Shown: piece after piece, positions 45,726 to 55,050 of the stretch
Numbering within the stretch: position 1 is the first letter of the stretch
Layout of the letters: each line of letters starts with the position of its first letter
Source of the DNA: Agarilytica sp045430285
Lineage (GTDB): Bacteria; Pseudomonadota; Gammaproteobacteria; Pseudomonadales; Cellvibrionaceae
Assembly (NCBI GenBank): GCA_045430285.1
Contig: JAILXV010000001.1
Span: 1,054,001 to 1,118,000 of the forward strand
Direction of reading: 5' to 3'
Length of the DNA stretch: 64,000 bases
Notes under the pieces: model-generated
Seen by the model: the letters and a program-made list of their open reading frames with translations, nothing else
What the model was told of the DNA's origin: nothing
Databases searched by the model: none
Made by a program: the position numbers and the translations under genes

Positions 45726-48567
45726 CGCACTTAAGTGTTCCTCTCTTTTTAAATCAGGGACTTTCGTTCTTTTATTCAGTCTGCTTTATGGCTGTAGTAC
45801 GACAGAAGAATCTAGTGGCGGACCTACACTTGCCGACATCGATTATTCGTCAAAAGAACGTGTTACGACGAAAAAGAGGAAATCAAGTAAGACACAAGAA
45901 AAAGCGTCACCTTCGCGCACTAAAAAATCTCAGGATGATATTAGAAAAGCGTATCGTTCCTATGTCGAAGGCGCCTCTGTTAACGATACATCACGCCAAA
46001 AAGCCCTTACTCGTCTTGCGCAACTGGAACTCGAACTCAGTAATTCCATCACAGACCAGACAGATAGCGACGATCCACAAAGCGCTGCAGTACAAGGCTC
46101 ATTACAACGCACCATATCCCTTCTGGAAACGACATTAGAAGACTATCCAAAAGCTAAAAATAACGACAAAGTCCTCTACCAACTAGCACAAGCATACGAT
46201 CGTGCAGGCCAATACGAAAAATCTATTGACACATTAGAAACTCTTGCTGCGCGATTTAGGCGCTCTTTCTACTACCCAGAAGCACAATTTCGTATTGCTG
46301 AACGTGCCTTTGCTCGCAGTGACTATATCGCCGCTGAAGATGCATATACCGAAGTTGTTCTGACGCCAGGCAGTGAAAAATTTTACGAGAAATCACTGTT
46401 TAAACGTGGATGGACACGCTACAAACAACAGCTTTACTTAGAGTCCATCGATGACTACGTCGATTCAATTGAGTTTCATTCATTTGAAGACTATGAAGAC
46501 CTCACCCCTGCCGATAAATCACAATTTGATGAATACTTTCGCGCACTGGGGCTTGCCTTCTCTCATCAACAGGATCAAATATCCATTCAACAATACTTTT
46601 CTGAACGAAAAAACTTTAAGTACATTTATAAAACATATACGACGGTCAGTGACATTTACCTGAAGCAAGAGCGATACTCGGATGCCGCAACTATTCTTGA
46701 GGAATATACCAACACACATAAAAACTCTAAAAATACACCTTTCGCAGAACAAATGATGATAGCTGCCTGGCGGCAAGGCGGCTTTACAGCACGACTCTAT
46801 CAGGCAATCGAGAACTACTATACTCGCTACAACCCTAGCGCCAGCTATTGGAAAAAAATTGACGACAGTAATACCTACAAAAACACACAAGAACATTTAC
46901 GCACTTACTTAACGCAGGTCAGTTCCTACTTTCACGACCGCTACCAAAAGAAAAAGAAGACTGCCGATCTTGATCAGGCAAAGCGTTGGTATACCCGCTA
47001 TTTAACACATTTCTCGGCCTATGCATCGAAAGATCATATGAACTCGTTATATGCTGAACTACTACTGACTGCCAACCAAAAACCACAGGCTCTTAAATAC
47101 TTCACTCTTGCCGCATTTGATGGCGATATCATCCTAGATAAAAAGTCGGCCTACTCCAGCATTGTATTGACGAGTGAATTGATGGATAAAGCAGGCTCAT
47201 CAAAAGAAAAATCTCAACTACTGACTGATCACCTTAATTACTCTCAACGTTTTATTGACTTATACCCAGCAGACAAACGCTCAGAGGCTATTGCGACCAA
47301 TGCAGCTCAGCGCGCCTTTGTTGCAACCAATTATGCTAAAACGATAGAAATTGCCAATAGCATTCCTGATTCGGCAAGTGCTCTCACCCACTTTAATGCC
47401 GACAAACTGAAAGCCCGCGCCTACCTTGCTCAAGAACACTACGCAGATGCAGAAGCCGTATACCTCGAATTACTCGATTCTAAATATACGAAACGCAAAG
47501 ACGCAGCGGCCATTAAAGACAGTGTTGCGCTCGCGATATATCGTCAAGGCGAGCAAGCCCAAAAAGACGGCGCCCTCGATGTCGCACTCAACCACTTTAC
47601 CCGTATCGTACGTATTTCACCTAAATCTAAACTCGCCGCGACGGGCCTGTACGATGCCATTGCTATGTCAATGCAAAATAAAACATGGAATCAAGCGGTT
47701 GTACTTATACAGGAATTTCAACAGCGCTACCCGAAACACCCACGTAAAAATGACGTATCTAAAAAGCTCTCGGTTGCGTACCTAAATTCAGACCAAAAAG
47801 GCAAAGCTGCTCAGGAATTCGAGAAGATCGCCAAACTCGAAAACAATATGGAAATTAAAATGGCAGCACTTTGGCAAGCCGCTAAACTATATCGCACGAA
47901 GAAGGATACTGATGCCGCAATTCGAGCATACCGTGATTATGCGCATACGTATAAAACGCCCTATGCACAAAACGTAGAAGCAATGTACGCGTTAACGGAA
48001 CTCTACGGGAAAAAAGGCGATCGCCAGAAACAATATTTTTGGCAAAACCGTATTCGACGAGATGATCAAAAAGCCACGAAACGGGTAAAAACAGACCGTA
48101 CAACGTTTATTGCCTCGACTACTACCCTGGCCCTGGCACACGAAAAGCGCTCGGAATTTCAACGCCGAAAATTGGTTGAACCCATCGCAAAAAACCTAAA
48201 GCTTAAGAAAACGGCTATGCTAGCTTCGGTAAAACTATACGGCCAAGCCTCCGCCTACGGTATTCAAGAAATTACCACAGAAGCCACCAACTCTATCGGC
48301 GAGATTTACCTTCAGTTCAGTGCGTCGTTACTCGATTCCGAACGGCCTAAAAACCTGAACGACGATGAACTAGAACAATACGAAATCTTACTCGAAGATC
48401 AGGCTTTCCCATTTGAAGAGAAAGCCATTGAATTCTATGAAACCAATATGGCGAGAACCCAGGAAGGCACCCACGACAAATGGATTGACCGCAGCTTTAA
48501 CCACTTAGAAAAACTTTTTCCTGTTCGCTATATGCGACGTGGAAAAGTTAGCGCGTACAGAGGGTAA
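45712..48567 (+). CDS. Large TPR lipoprotein
   Basis: 951 residues. The N-terminus (SLFKSGTFVLLFSLLYGC) is a lipoprotein signal with lipid Cys28. A basic, Ser-rich linker (KERVTTKKRKSSKTQEK) precedes about fifteen TPR/outer-membrane-assembly-like helical repeats (KVLYQLAQAYDRAGQYEKSIDTLETL, FRIAERAFARSDYIAAEDAYTEV, ALNHFTRIVRISPKSKLAATG). Proteins of this kind occur with ExbB-ExbD-ExbD-AgmX genes in many proteobacteria. It is expected in the periplasm, tethered to the outer membrane. It begins within the previous gene and ends 2 bp before the next. Confidence 0.8.
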   Translation: MMHPNALKCSSLFKSGTFVLLFSLLYGCSTTEESSGGPTLADIDYSSKERVTTKKRKSSKTQEKASPSRTKKSQDDIRKAYRSYVEGASVNDTSRQKALTRLAQLELELSNSITDQTDSDDPQSAAVQGSLQRTISLLETTLEDYPKAKNNDKVLYQLAQAYDRAGQYEKSIDTLETLAARFRRSFYYPEAQFRIAERAFARSDYIAAEDAYTEVVLTPGSEKFYEKSLFKRGWTRYKQQLYLESIDDYVDSIEFHSFEDYEDLTPADKSQFDEYFRALGLAFSHQQDQISIQQYFSERKNFKYIYKTYTTVSDIYLKQERYSDAATILEEYTNTHKNSKNTPFAEQMMIAAWRQGGFTARLYQAIENYYTRYNPSASYWKKIDDSNTYKNTQEHLRTYLTQVSSYFHDRYQKKKKTADLDQAKRWYTRYLTHFSAYASKDHMNSLYAELLLTANQKPQALKYFTLAAFDGDIILDKKSAYSSIVLTSELMDKAGSSKEKSQLLTDHLNYSQRFIDLYPADKRSEAIATNAAQRAFVATNYAKTIEIANSIPDSASALTHFNADKLKARAYLAQEHYADAEAVYLELLDSKYTKRKDAAAIKDSVALAIYRQGEQAQKDGALDVALNHFTRIVRISPKSKLAATGLYDAIAMSMQNKTWNQAVVLIQEFQQRYPKHPRKNDVSKKLSVAYLNSDQKGKAAQEFEKIAKLENNMEIKMAALWQAAKLYRTKKDTDAAIRAYRDYAHTYKTPYAQNVEAMYALTELYGKKGDRQKQYFWQNRIRRDDQKATKRVKTDRTTFIASTTTLALAHEKRSEFQRRKLVEPIAKNLKLKKTAMLASVKLYGQASAYGIQEITTEATNSIGEIYLQFSASLLDSERPKNLNDDELEQYEILLEDQAFPFEEKAIEFYETNMARTQEGTHDKWIDRSFNHLEKLFPVRYMRRGKVSAYRG

Positions 48568-48569
48568 CC

Positions 48570-49184
48570 ATGGCTATGCAACGTTTAATTAAACAACTCT
48601 CTATGTGTACGCTTTTCATCAGTGGCTCATTTCTCTTTAGCGGTTGTGAAAGCCCTGGACCGCAAATCAGTCAGCCAACCACAAAGCAACCGTCCTCTGT
48701 TGTCGCCACGCTCTCCCCTATTGATAGAGAGCACTATGAAAAAGCGTTAAACAACCTTGATCAGAAAGCTTACAAAAAGTCTCTAAAAGCACTACAGAAA
48801 CTTGATAAAAAGCACCCAAATCACCTAGGTGTTAAAATCAACTTGGCAACAAACTATCTATTAGTTGAACGCCTGGACTTAGCGGCAAGTACAGCACAGC
48901 AAGCACTTTCAATAAACAATACCGTGGCTGAAGTGCATAACGTGCTCGGCTTAATTGCGATAGAACAGAAGGCCTACAAAAAAGCTGAGACCGAATATTT
49001 ATTGGCAGTCACGCTCAACAAAAAACTGGCCGAAGCCCATTACAATATCGCCCTCTTATATGACGTTTATTTCCAAGATATTAATAAAGCCTATGCCTAC
49101 TACAACAGCTATCTTGAACTTGAGCCTGACGATCAAAAAACGAGAGATTGGGTTGATCAATTGAAATATTCGTTGGAGCAATAA
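48570..49184 (+). CDS. Small TPR lipoprotein
   Basis: 204 residues. The signal LFISGSFLFSGC has a lipid cysteine near residue 26, followed by a short linker and about three TPRs (HYEKALNNLDQKAYKKSLKAL, AEVHNVLGLIAIEQKAYKKAETEYLLAV, AEAHYNIALLYDVYFQDINKAYAYY). It resembles PilF/Pal-associated TPR lipoproteins in shape but belongs to this operon. Its stop overlaps the next start by 1 bp (TAATG). Confidence 0.82.
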   Translation: MAMQRLIKQLSMCTLFISGSFLFSGCESPGPQISQPTTKQPSSVVATLSPIDREHYEKALNNLDQKAYKKSLKALQKLDKKHPNHLGVKINLATNYLLVERLDLAASTAQQALSINNTVAEVHNVLGLIAIEQKAYKKAETEYLLAVTLNKKLAEAHYNIALLYDVYFQDINKAYAYYNSYLELEPDDQKTRDWVDQLKYSLEQ

Positions 49185-49468
49185 TGACTAGAATCAGCCT
49201 TCCATCCATATTTCGCCACGTTGCGCTCCCGCTAATTGTTGCTGCGTCTCCAGTGGTATTTCCCCAGCTTGGCCATGCGGAAGATAAGATTGAACTCGAG
49301 ACCACCATCATTAAGGGTAATACAGAGCTGCCCAAGATTCTGTACGTCGTACCCTGGCAGGACGTTACCGAAGACAAAAAATCTCAGCAAAAGCTGACCT
49401 TGCACAGCCTATTTGGGGATATTTTTGAACCCGTAACCCCTGATGCTCCTAGCCATCTAGAACCCTAG
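49184..49468 (+). CDS. Small periplasmic protein of the ExbBD-AgmX-TPR gene set
   Basis: 94 residues with a signal peptide (LPLIVAASPVVFPQLGHA, cleavage before EDK). The mature part is short: IKGNTELPKILYVVPWQDV. From memory, the GN-ELPKxLYxVPW pattern marks a small conserved protein that sits beside ExbD, AgmX and TPR genes in other gammaproteobacteria; its function is unknown. It is translationally coupled to the TPR lipoprotein and closes the plus arm. Confidence 0.7.
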   Translation: MTRISLPSIFRHVALPLIVAASPVVFPQLGHAEDKIELETTIIKGNTELPKILYVVPWQDVTEDKKSQQKLTLHSLFGDIFEPVTPDAPSHLEP

Positions 49469-49684
49469 GCTATTAAAACAGCCTAATCACACCACCTTAT
49501 AACCATATTCGATCAAAACGATATCTCCGCTAACTAAATCGTCCGTCGTATCACGCGCCAGGCTGCTATTGTTATCTTAAGGACATGATGACAATGCCCT
49601 TATCAGCGACGGCCCTCTCCTGTTTCATTGCAACAGACCAGTAGAGCTTCGTCACAAAGTGTAAGCGATCTGGTGCAGTAACAG

Positions 49685-50668
49685 ATGAGTCAATTCACCA
49701 CCTTAGATGCCTGGACTGATATCTGTCAGTCACTTTTCCCAAGACGACACAAGAGCGCCTCGGTACACCCTATTCACTCCTGCATCATCAATGGCCAACG
49801 GCACTATATCCACTCGCCAAAGCTTATAGAGGAAGACCCTTCCTATTTTCAGCGGCTCACCGAATACGCGACAAAACACAGCATCAAGCTAAAGGCTGAC
49901 CGTCGGGCACCGATAGATGAAAATGGCAACGGTAGACGGAAAAAGCTGCTACCCATAATGTTCTTGGCCATGGGCGTAAACGCCGGTGCCGCATTTTCAG
50001 AAACCCGAGAGTCCACCCTTAATATGGTGCCCCAAAATAGCATGGTCGCACCGCTTCATGAAAATGGCCATTTCACCCCCGAATTAGAAAGTTACAACAC
50101 GCCGATCAATAAAGAGACGAGTAAAAAAATACAATCGATACTCGCTTCGCACTTTGAAAGCCAATCTGACGACCCTCATACCATCGCGGCAGACATGCAG
50201 TCTCTCGCCGATTATTATTCGACACACCCCGAAGCAACTGCGCTGATTGAGTCACTCGCGGGAGAGTATTGGAAATTAAAATATGCGCCCCATACATTCC
50301 AAACGGATGTAAAAGGTTCACGAATCAACGTCAATGAGGTAGCGGTCTATTTTGACCCCAGGTCTGGCGCAAAATTAAAGTTCTATGATAAATGCGCTAC
50401 CAAAGTCCCTTTTTGTGTTGCGTCGCCTGCGGATGCTTTGTTGCACGAACTTCTTCATGTCCATTCCATCATAAAAGATACCGATACTTTCATAGCGGAC
50501 GGAGGCTTAGATAATCATATTTATCCTGCAGCCCACGAAAGAAAAACCATCTTGAAAGAAAACATTTTATATAAGTCGATGAGTCGACGAGATCAGCACC
50601 CTCGTCCAATACGCAGTGAACATACTGGACGGCATGTTTTGGTTTCTTGTGTTACTTGTGTGGAATAA
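49685..50668 (+). CDS. Putative zinc metallopeptidase (HExxH), candidate secreted effector
   Basis: 327 residues. HELLH (His254, Glu255, His258) in a segment ADALLHELLHVHSII is a zincin active-site motif; a downstream acidic residue in AAHERKTILKEN could be the third ligand. The layout recalls the M91/NleD-like effector peptidases, but I cannot confirm the family. Residues 1-85 look like a separate, basic N-terminal unit. A hydrophobic stretch (LLPIMFLAMGVNAGAAF, about 88-104) sits in the middle, not at the start, so it is not a normal signal peptide. It is 216 bp after the T6SS-linked operon and has no recognisable partner gene. The start is weakly supported. Confidence 0.6.
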   Translation: MSQFTTLDAWTDICQSLFPRRHKSASVHPIHSCIINGQRHYIHSPKLIEEDPSYFQRLTEYATKHSIKLKADRRAPIDENGNGRRKKLLPIMFLAMGVNAGAAFSETRESTLNMVPQNSMVAPLHENGHFTPELESYNTPINKETSKKIQSILASHFESQSDDPHTIAADMQSLADYYSTHPEATALIESLAGEYWKLKYAPHTFQTDVKGSRINVNEVAVYFDPRSGAKLKFYDKCATKVPFCVASPADALLHELLHVHSIIKDTDTFIADGGLDNHIYPAAHERKTILKENILYKSMSRRDQHPRPIRSEHTGRHVLVSCVTCVE

Positions 50669-50772
50669 AAGTACCTAGAAAAAAGAAGCTTACAATCCTC
50701 TTTTAAATACTCATCGTTTAGCTATCGAAAAAATGTAGCGTCATGGGCCGCGACTTCGAGCCGTTTATCATT

Positions 50773-50856
50773 CGGGCACCCCTTCAAAAACCACATAAAT
50801 CCATCCATGGAGTTTCGGCGATTCTCCTGAATCGACGATTTTTGAAGGGGCACCCG
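50773..50856. repeat. Palindromic intergenic element
   Basis: 18-bp arms (50773-50790 and 50839-50856, two mismatches) around a centre that itself holds smaller palindromes, including ccatccatgg and cgattctcctgaatcg. It could form a long hairpin or cruciform after the metallopeptidase gene. Only one copy was seen in the window. Confidence 0.65.
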
Positions 50857-50941
50857 AACGCTAAATTCACATATCGCTCTACCACATCCCCAATGTAATC
50901 TGGAAAGTAAAAACTTATTAGTTATTTTTATGATTACTGCT

Positions 50942-52270
50942 CTAGTATAAAAACATCAAACCCAAACTCATCACCAAGCCCGACCACAATAAACACACCG
51001 TGCAATACCCCATAATGTCTTTAATACTCAAGCCTGCAATACCAAGCAAAGGCAAGGCCCAAAAAGGCTGTACCATATTGGTCCAAGCATCCCCCATCGC
51101 GACAGACATGGCCGCTTGATTTAACGGCACACCTAAAGCCTCTGCAGCAGGCAATACAATAGGCGCTTGCACCGCCCACTGACCACCGCCAGAAGGTACA
51201 AAGAAATTAACGATTCCCGCACTTAAAAATGTAAACAGTGGGAAAGTTGTTGTATTAGAAATACTGACAAACCATTCAGAAACAGACATAGCTAATCCAG
51301 AGCCAACCATCATCCCCATGATTCCTGCGTAAAGCGGAAATTGTAAAACGATACTCGCCGCACCGGAAATTGCATCGTTCAGTGCACGCAAGTAATTTGC
51401 AGGTGTTTTGTGAAGTAATATACCTAGCACAAGAAAAATGAGATTAATTGTATTCAGGCTTAATTTTCCACCTTCAGCAAAATAGCTTACTAAATACGTA
51501 CCGCCTAACAAGCCAAGCAAAAGAGAAATAGCCATACTATTTTCCAGGCGCTCGGCGGGCGTCATTTTCGACTTATCAAGTTTGGGTCGTTCACGGGTGT
51601 TAAATATTGAGGGATCTAGTTCAACGACATCTTTTTCATCCGGCATCATAAGTCGGTTTACGAAAGGAAGCGTTATAAGCAATGCCACACAAATAATAAT
51701 GATAGGCATACTAAAAATCGTTTCACTTACTGGGATCGATTGCCCGTTCATTAATTCACTGATAATACCGCCATCCAACACCGCGATTTTTAAAGGAATT
51801 GAACCAGACAAACCCGCATGCCAAATTAATAACCCAGAGTATGCAGAGGCAACAAGTAAGGCGTAATGCACCCCTTTAATACGACTGGCAATTTCTTTCG
51901 CCAACAAAGCACTCGCAATTAAACCAAAGCCCCAGCTCACCCAGCAGCAAATTAATGCGATAAACGTCATCAACATAATCGCTTGGGCAGGCGTTTTCGC
52001 CAGTGAAGCAACAGCTTGCAGAATAGATTTCACCATAGGCGTTTGCGCAAGAATGTGCCCCGCCACCAAGGTAACGGTTACCTGCATCGAGAAGGTCAAT
52101 AAATTCCAAACACCGTCCCCCCAATAATTCGCCATCGTAACCGGTGAATGGCCGCCACCGAGCATGCCCCCAACGAAGACAATAAGCGTGATAATTGCAG
52201 CGAAGATAAAGGCATCAGGCAACCAGCGCTGCATGATACGTGTGAAAAAGTTTGCGGTAGATTGAATCAT
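50942..52270 (-). CDS. Short-chain fatty acid transporter, AtoE family
   Basis: 442 residues from ATG 52270, just after a GGGGGG ribosome site; a longer frame from 52369 adds a non-membrane extension. There are about 10-12 membrane helices. Segments such as MQRWLPDAFIFAAIITLIVFVGG, PSGGGQWAVQAPIVLPAAEALG and GDAWTNMVQPFWALPLLGIAGL are typical of AtoE/TIGR00366 uptake carriers for acetoacetate or butyrate. It stands alone; neighbouring genes give no pathway context. Confidence 0.88.
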   Translation of the reverse strand: MIQSTANFFTRIMQRWLPDAFIFAAIITLIVFVGGMLGGGHSPVTMANYWGDGVWNLLTFSMQVTVTLVAGHILAQTPMVKSILQAVASLAKTPAQAIMLMTFIALICCWVSWGFGLIASALLAKEIASRIKGVHYALLVASAYSGLLIWHAGLSGSIPLKIAVLDGGIISELMNGQSIPVSETIFSMPIIIICVALLITLPFVNRLMMPDEKDVVELDPSIFNTRERPKLDKSKMTPAERLENSMAISLLLGLLGGTYLVSYFAEGGKLSLNTINLIFLVLGILLHKTPANYLRALNDAISGAASIVLQFPLYAGIMGMMVGSGLAMSVSEWFVSISNTTTFPLFTFLSAGIVNFFVPSGGGQWAVQAPIVLPAAEALGVPLNQAAMSVAMGDAWTNMVQPFWALPLLGIAGLSIKDIMGYCTVCLLWSGLVMSLGLMFLY

Positions 52271-52430
52271 TTTCCCCCCAAGAGAAAACGCAACTAGCCG
52301 AATTGCGCGAGTAATTTTTATAGTTCGTTGTAGTTTGCGGGTATTCTGCCAAAAAACGGCGGGGGCCAAAAGGCTTTAGATGTACTCTGGAACCGCCAGA
52401 ACCCATATAGAGGATTCTGGCGTCATTTTA

Positions 52431-53279
52431 CTAGCGTAGAAGGAGTAAAGGCTTGTTTGTATTCTTCAACATTTTTTCCGTAAAGCTGCCAAGTAACAAA
52501 CCTCGAAAGCGGCTGTGACTAAACGCACCCATCAACATCAGATCAATATCTTGTTCTGCTTGATAAGCCGTTAACGCTTCATCTATCTTGCCACTCAAGG
52601 CGATGGTGGTGACCTCGACATCGGCACCCCTTAAAACCTTCGCCGCCTCATTCAGCAACGACTCGCCTTGATCCCCAACATGCACTAGATGACAAGGAAT
52701 GCCCTTAAATAAGATACTCGAAGCCACCATATCCAAGGCTTTTTTACACGAATCACTTCCATCGTACGCCAACATGATTTTTTTCGGCTCGGTATATTCT
52801 TTATTCACCACTAAGATAGGGCGATGCAACGAACGAATAATGGATTCTAGCTGGGTACTGATACCACTTTCGTTTTCATGATGTTCGCCGCGAATACCCA
52901 ATACCAGAACTCGTGTAGTCTCTTCAAGATCGATAAGAGACTCGGATAAAGTGCCATGGCGCTGACAAAGCTGAGGGGCTTCCACCCCAGACGCGACCAC
53001 ACGCTCCTGGGCGACGCGAAGCATATCCTGCCCTTTCTCTATCAATAAGCGACTGCGACTCTGTTCGACTTCCGTCAGCTCTTCCAGCAACTCTTCACGA
53101 GTGCCTAGGCCGATCGCGCCAGAATAATCACTGACAGGCGGCGTATGTGCGTGCTCTATCGTATGCAGCAACGTCAGTGGCGCTTCCACTTTCTTCGAAA
53201 TCCAACTGGCATAATCACATACGGGTTCGCGGACAGAAGAGCCGTCGATGCATGCCAATACCACATTCTTATTATTCAT
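52431..53279 (-). CDS. Tandem universal stress protein (UspA family)
   Basis: 282 residues made of two Usp domains (about 1-145 and 155-282). The second domain keeps the nucleotide-binding type motif (GAFSHSRFRGLLLGSFTEKML). The gene touches the SulP gene: its ATG is directly next to the SulP stop. Usp proteins joined to SulP transporters by gene order suggest nucleotide-dependent control of transport (inference). Confidence 0.9.
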   Translation of the reverse strand: MNNKNVVLACIDGSSVREPVCDYASWISKKVEAPLTLLHTIEHAHTPPVSDYSGAIGLGTREELLEELTEVEQSRSRLLIEKGQDMLRVAQERVVASGVEAPQLCQRHGTLSESLIDLEETTRVLVLGIRGEHHENESGISTQLESIIRSLHRPILVVNKEYTEPKKIMLAYDGSDSCKKALDMVASSILFKGIPCHLVHVGDQGESLLNEAAKVLRGADVEVTTIALSGKIDEALTAYQAEQDIDLMLMGAFSHSRFRGLLLGSFTEKMLKNTNKPLLLLR

Positions 53280-54773
53280 TTAGTGGCCTCCCATAACTTT
53301 TTCAATTTCTTCAGGCTTATCGTGCACACCAAAGCGGTCGACAATCGTATCGCTCGCTTCGTTCAAGCCGATCACTTCTACTTCAGCACCTTCTCTTCGT
53401 AGCTTAATCACCGCCATATCCAGCGCATGTACGGCTGAGATATCCCAAAAATGCGCGCGATTTAGGTCAATCACCACTTTAGAGACGACCTCTTTAAAAT
53501 CAAAGGACTGTATAAACTTATCTGCTGAATTAAAGAAGATCTGACCGTGGAAAACGTAGGTACGTACCTCTCCACTCTCATCCATCTCTTTTTCAACATA
53601 CATAAAGTGGCTGATTTTATTCGCAAAGAATAAGGCCGCAAGTAGCACCCCAACAAACACCCCTAGCGCGAGGTTATGGGTCCAAACCACCACAACGACG
53701 GTAGATATCATAACGACATTGGCAGATAAGGGGTACCGCTTCAGATTGACTAAAGAGCTCCAGTCAAAGGTCCCAATCGATACCATGATCATTACCGCCA
53801 CCAAGGCCGCCATAGGGATTTGAGAGACCCAATCACTGATAAATACCACCAAGATCAGCAAGACCGAGCCAGCGATTAAGGTGGATAAACGCCCCCGACC
53901 GCCGGATTTCACGTTGATAACCGATTGACCGATCATTGCACAACCCGCCATACCGCCAAGTAAGCCAGAACCAATGTTAGCAATACCCTGCCCTTTACAC
54001 TCGCGGTTCTTATCACTTGGAGTATCCGTCAAATCATCGATAATCGTTGCAGTCATTAAGGACTCAAGTAAACCGACAACAGAAAGGCCTGCGGCATATG
54101 GGAAGATAATCGATAGGATTTCAAAATTAAGAGGTACATCTGGCCACAAAAACATTGGCAAGGTATCCGGTAATTCGCCCATATCTCCCACCGTACGAAT
54201 ATCCAAGCCAAGGGACATATTTAATGCGGTAATCATGATGATACACACCAAGGGCGACGGCACCGTCTTACCTACATAAGGAAAGTGCGGGAACAAGTAG
54301 ATGACACCTAGCCCAGCAGCCGTCATGGCATAGACATGCCACGTGACATCGGTCAGCTCCGGCAATTGCGCTAAAAATATCAGAATAGCCAGAGCGTTCA
54401 CGAAGCCTGTCACCACTGATCGCGATACAAAGCTCATTAAACTACCAAGCTTTAAGTAACCCATGATGATTTGGAAAACGCCTGTCAGTAGTGTGGCGGC
54501 CAATAAATACTGTAAACCGTGGTCCTTCACCAAGGTCACCATCAACAACGCCATTGCACCGGTCGCCGCCGAAATCATTCCTGGACGACCACCGATAAAG
54601 GCCGTAATCACCGCAATACAAAACGAAGCGTACAGCCCCACTTTCGGGTCCACGCCGGCAATAATTGAAAACGCGATAGCCTCCGGAATTAAGGCAAGCG
54701 CAACCACCAAACCGGCGAGCGTATCGCCTCGAATATTGCCCAGCCAGTCGTTTTTAGTAGAGTGTAATAACAT
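53280..54773 (-). CDS. SulP-family anion transporter with STAS domain
   Basis: 497 residues from ATG 54773, with TAGGA 6 bases upstream; ATG 54788 is also in frame. The SulP membrane domain (DTLAGLVVALALIPEAIAFSIIAGVDPKVGLYASF, ECKGQGIANIGSGLLGGMAGCAMIGQSVIN) is followed by a C-terminal STAS domain (about 400-497, KVVIDLNRAHFWDISAVHALDMAV). Substrates in this family include sulfate and bicarbonate; neither can be chosen here. Co-transcribed with the universal stress gene. Confidence 0.92.
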   Translation of the reverse strand: MLLHSTKNDWLGNIRGDTLAGLVVALALIPEAIAFSIIAGVDPKVGLYASFCIAVITAFIGGRPGMISAATGAMALLMVTLVKDHGLQYLLAATLLTGVFQIIMGYLKLGSLMSFVSRSVVTGFVNALAILIFLAQLPELTDVTWHVYAMTAAGLGVIYLFPHFPYVGKTVPSPLVCIIMITALNMSLGLDIRTVGDMGELPDTLPMFLWPDVPLNFEILSIIFPYAAGLSVVGLLESLMTATIIDDLTDTPSDKNRECKGQGIANIGSGLLGGMAGCAMIGQSVINVKSGGRGRLSTLIAGSVLLILVVFISDWVSQIPMAALVAVMIMVSIGTFDWSSLVNLKRYPLSANVVMISTVVVVVWTHNLALGVFVGVLLAALFFANKISHFMYVEKEMDESGEVRTYVFHGQIFFNSADKFIQSFDFKEVVSKVVIDLNRAHFWDISAVHALDMAVIKLRREGAEVEVIGLNEASDTIVDRFGVHDKPEEIEKVMGGH

Positions 54774-55050
54774 AACATTCCTATACATCAGCGTGCTTAC
54801 GGCCTAGTAAACACGGTGTTTTTAATAAATTCAGATTTTGGATGCGTGGTGCAATTTAATTGCGAACGCTATCTGGAGGTATGCAAGATTGGGAAATTAT
54901 TAGGTGCATACGGGCCGCGCATTGTACATGAGCATAGCCTGTTTACCTAGGGAACCTCTGATTAAGCATGAGAACACATCCGAGTCGGAAACTACCCATA
55001 GAGAGGCTATTCGAATAGTCTCGAATCCTTGCGAAATGAAGGCTGATAAA

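Noticed and set aside
54900..55050. agggaacctctgattaa word as an insertion-sequence end
   Set aside because: No matching inverted end or transposase remnant was found nearby; also no gene in this 262-bp gap, only a short palindrome ctattcgaatag at 55007-55018.
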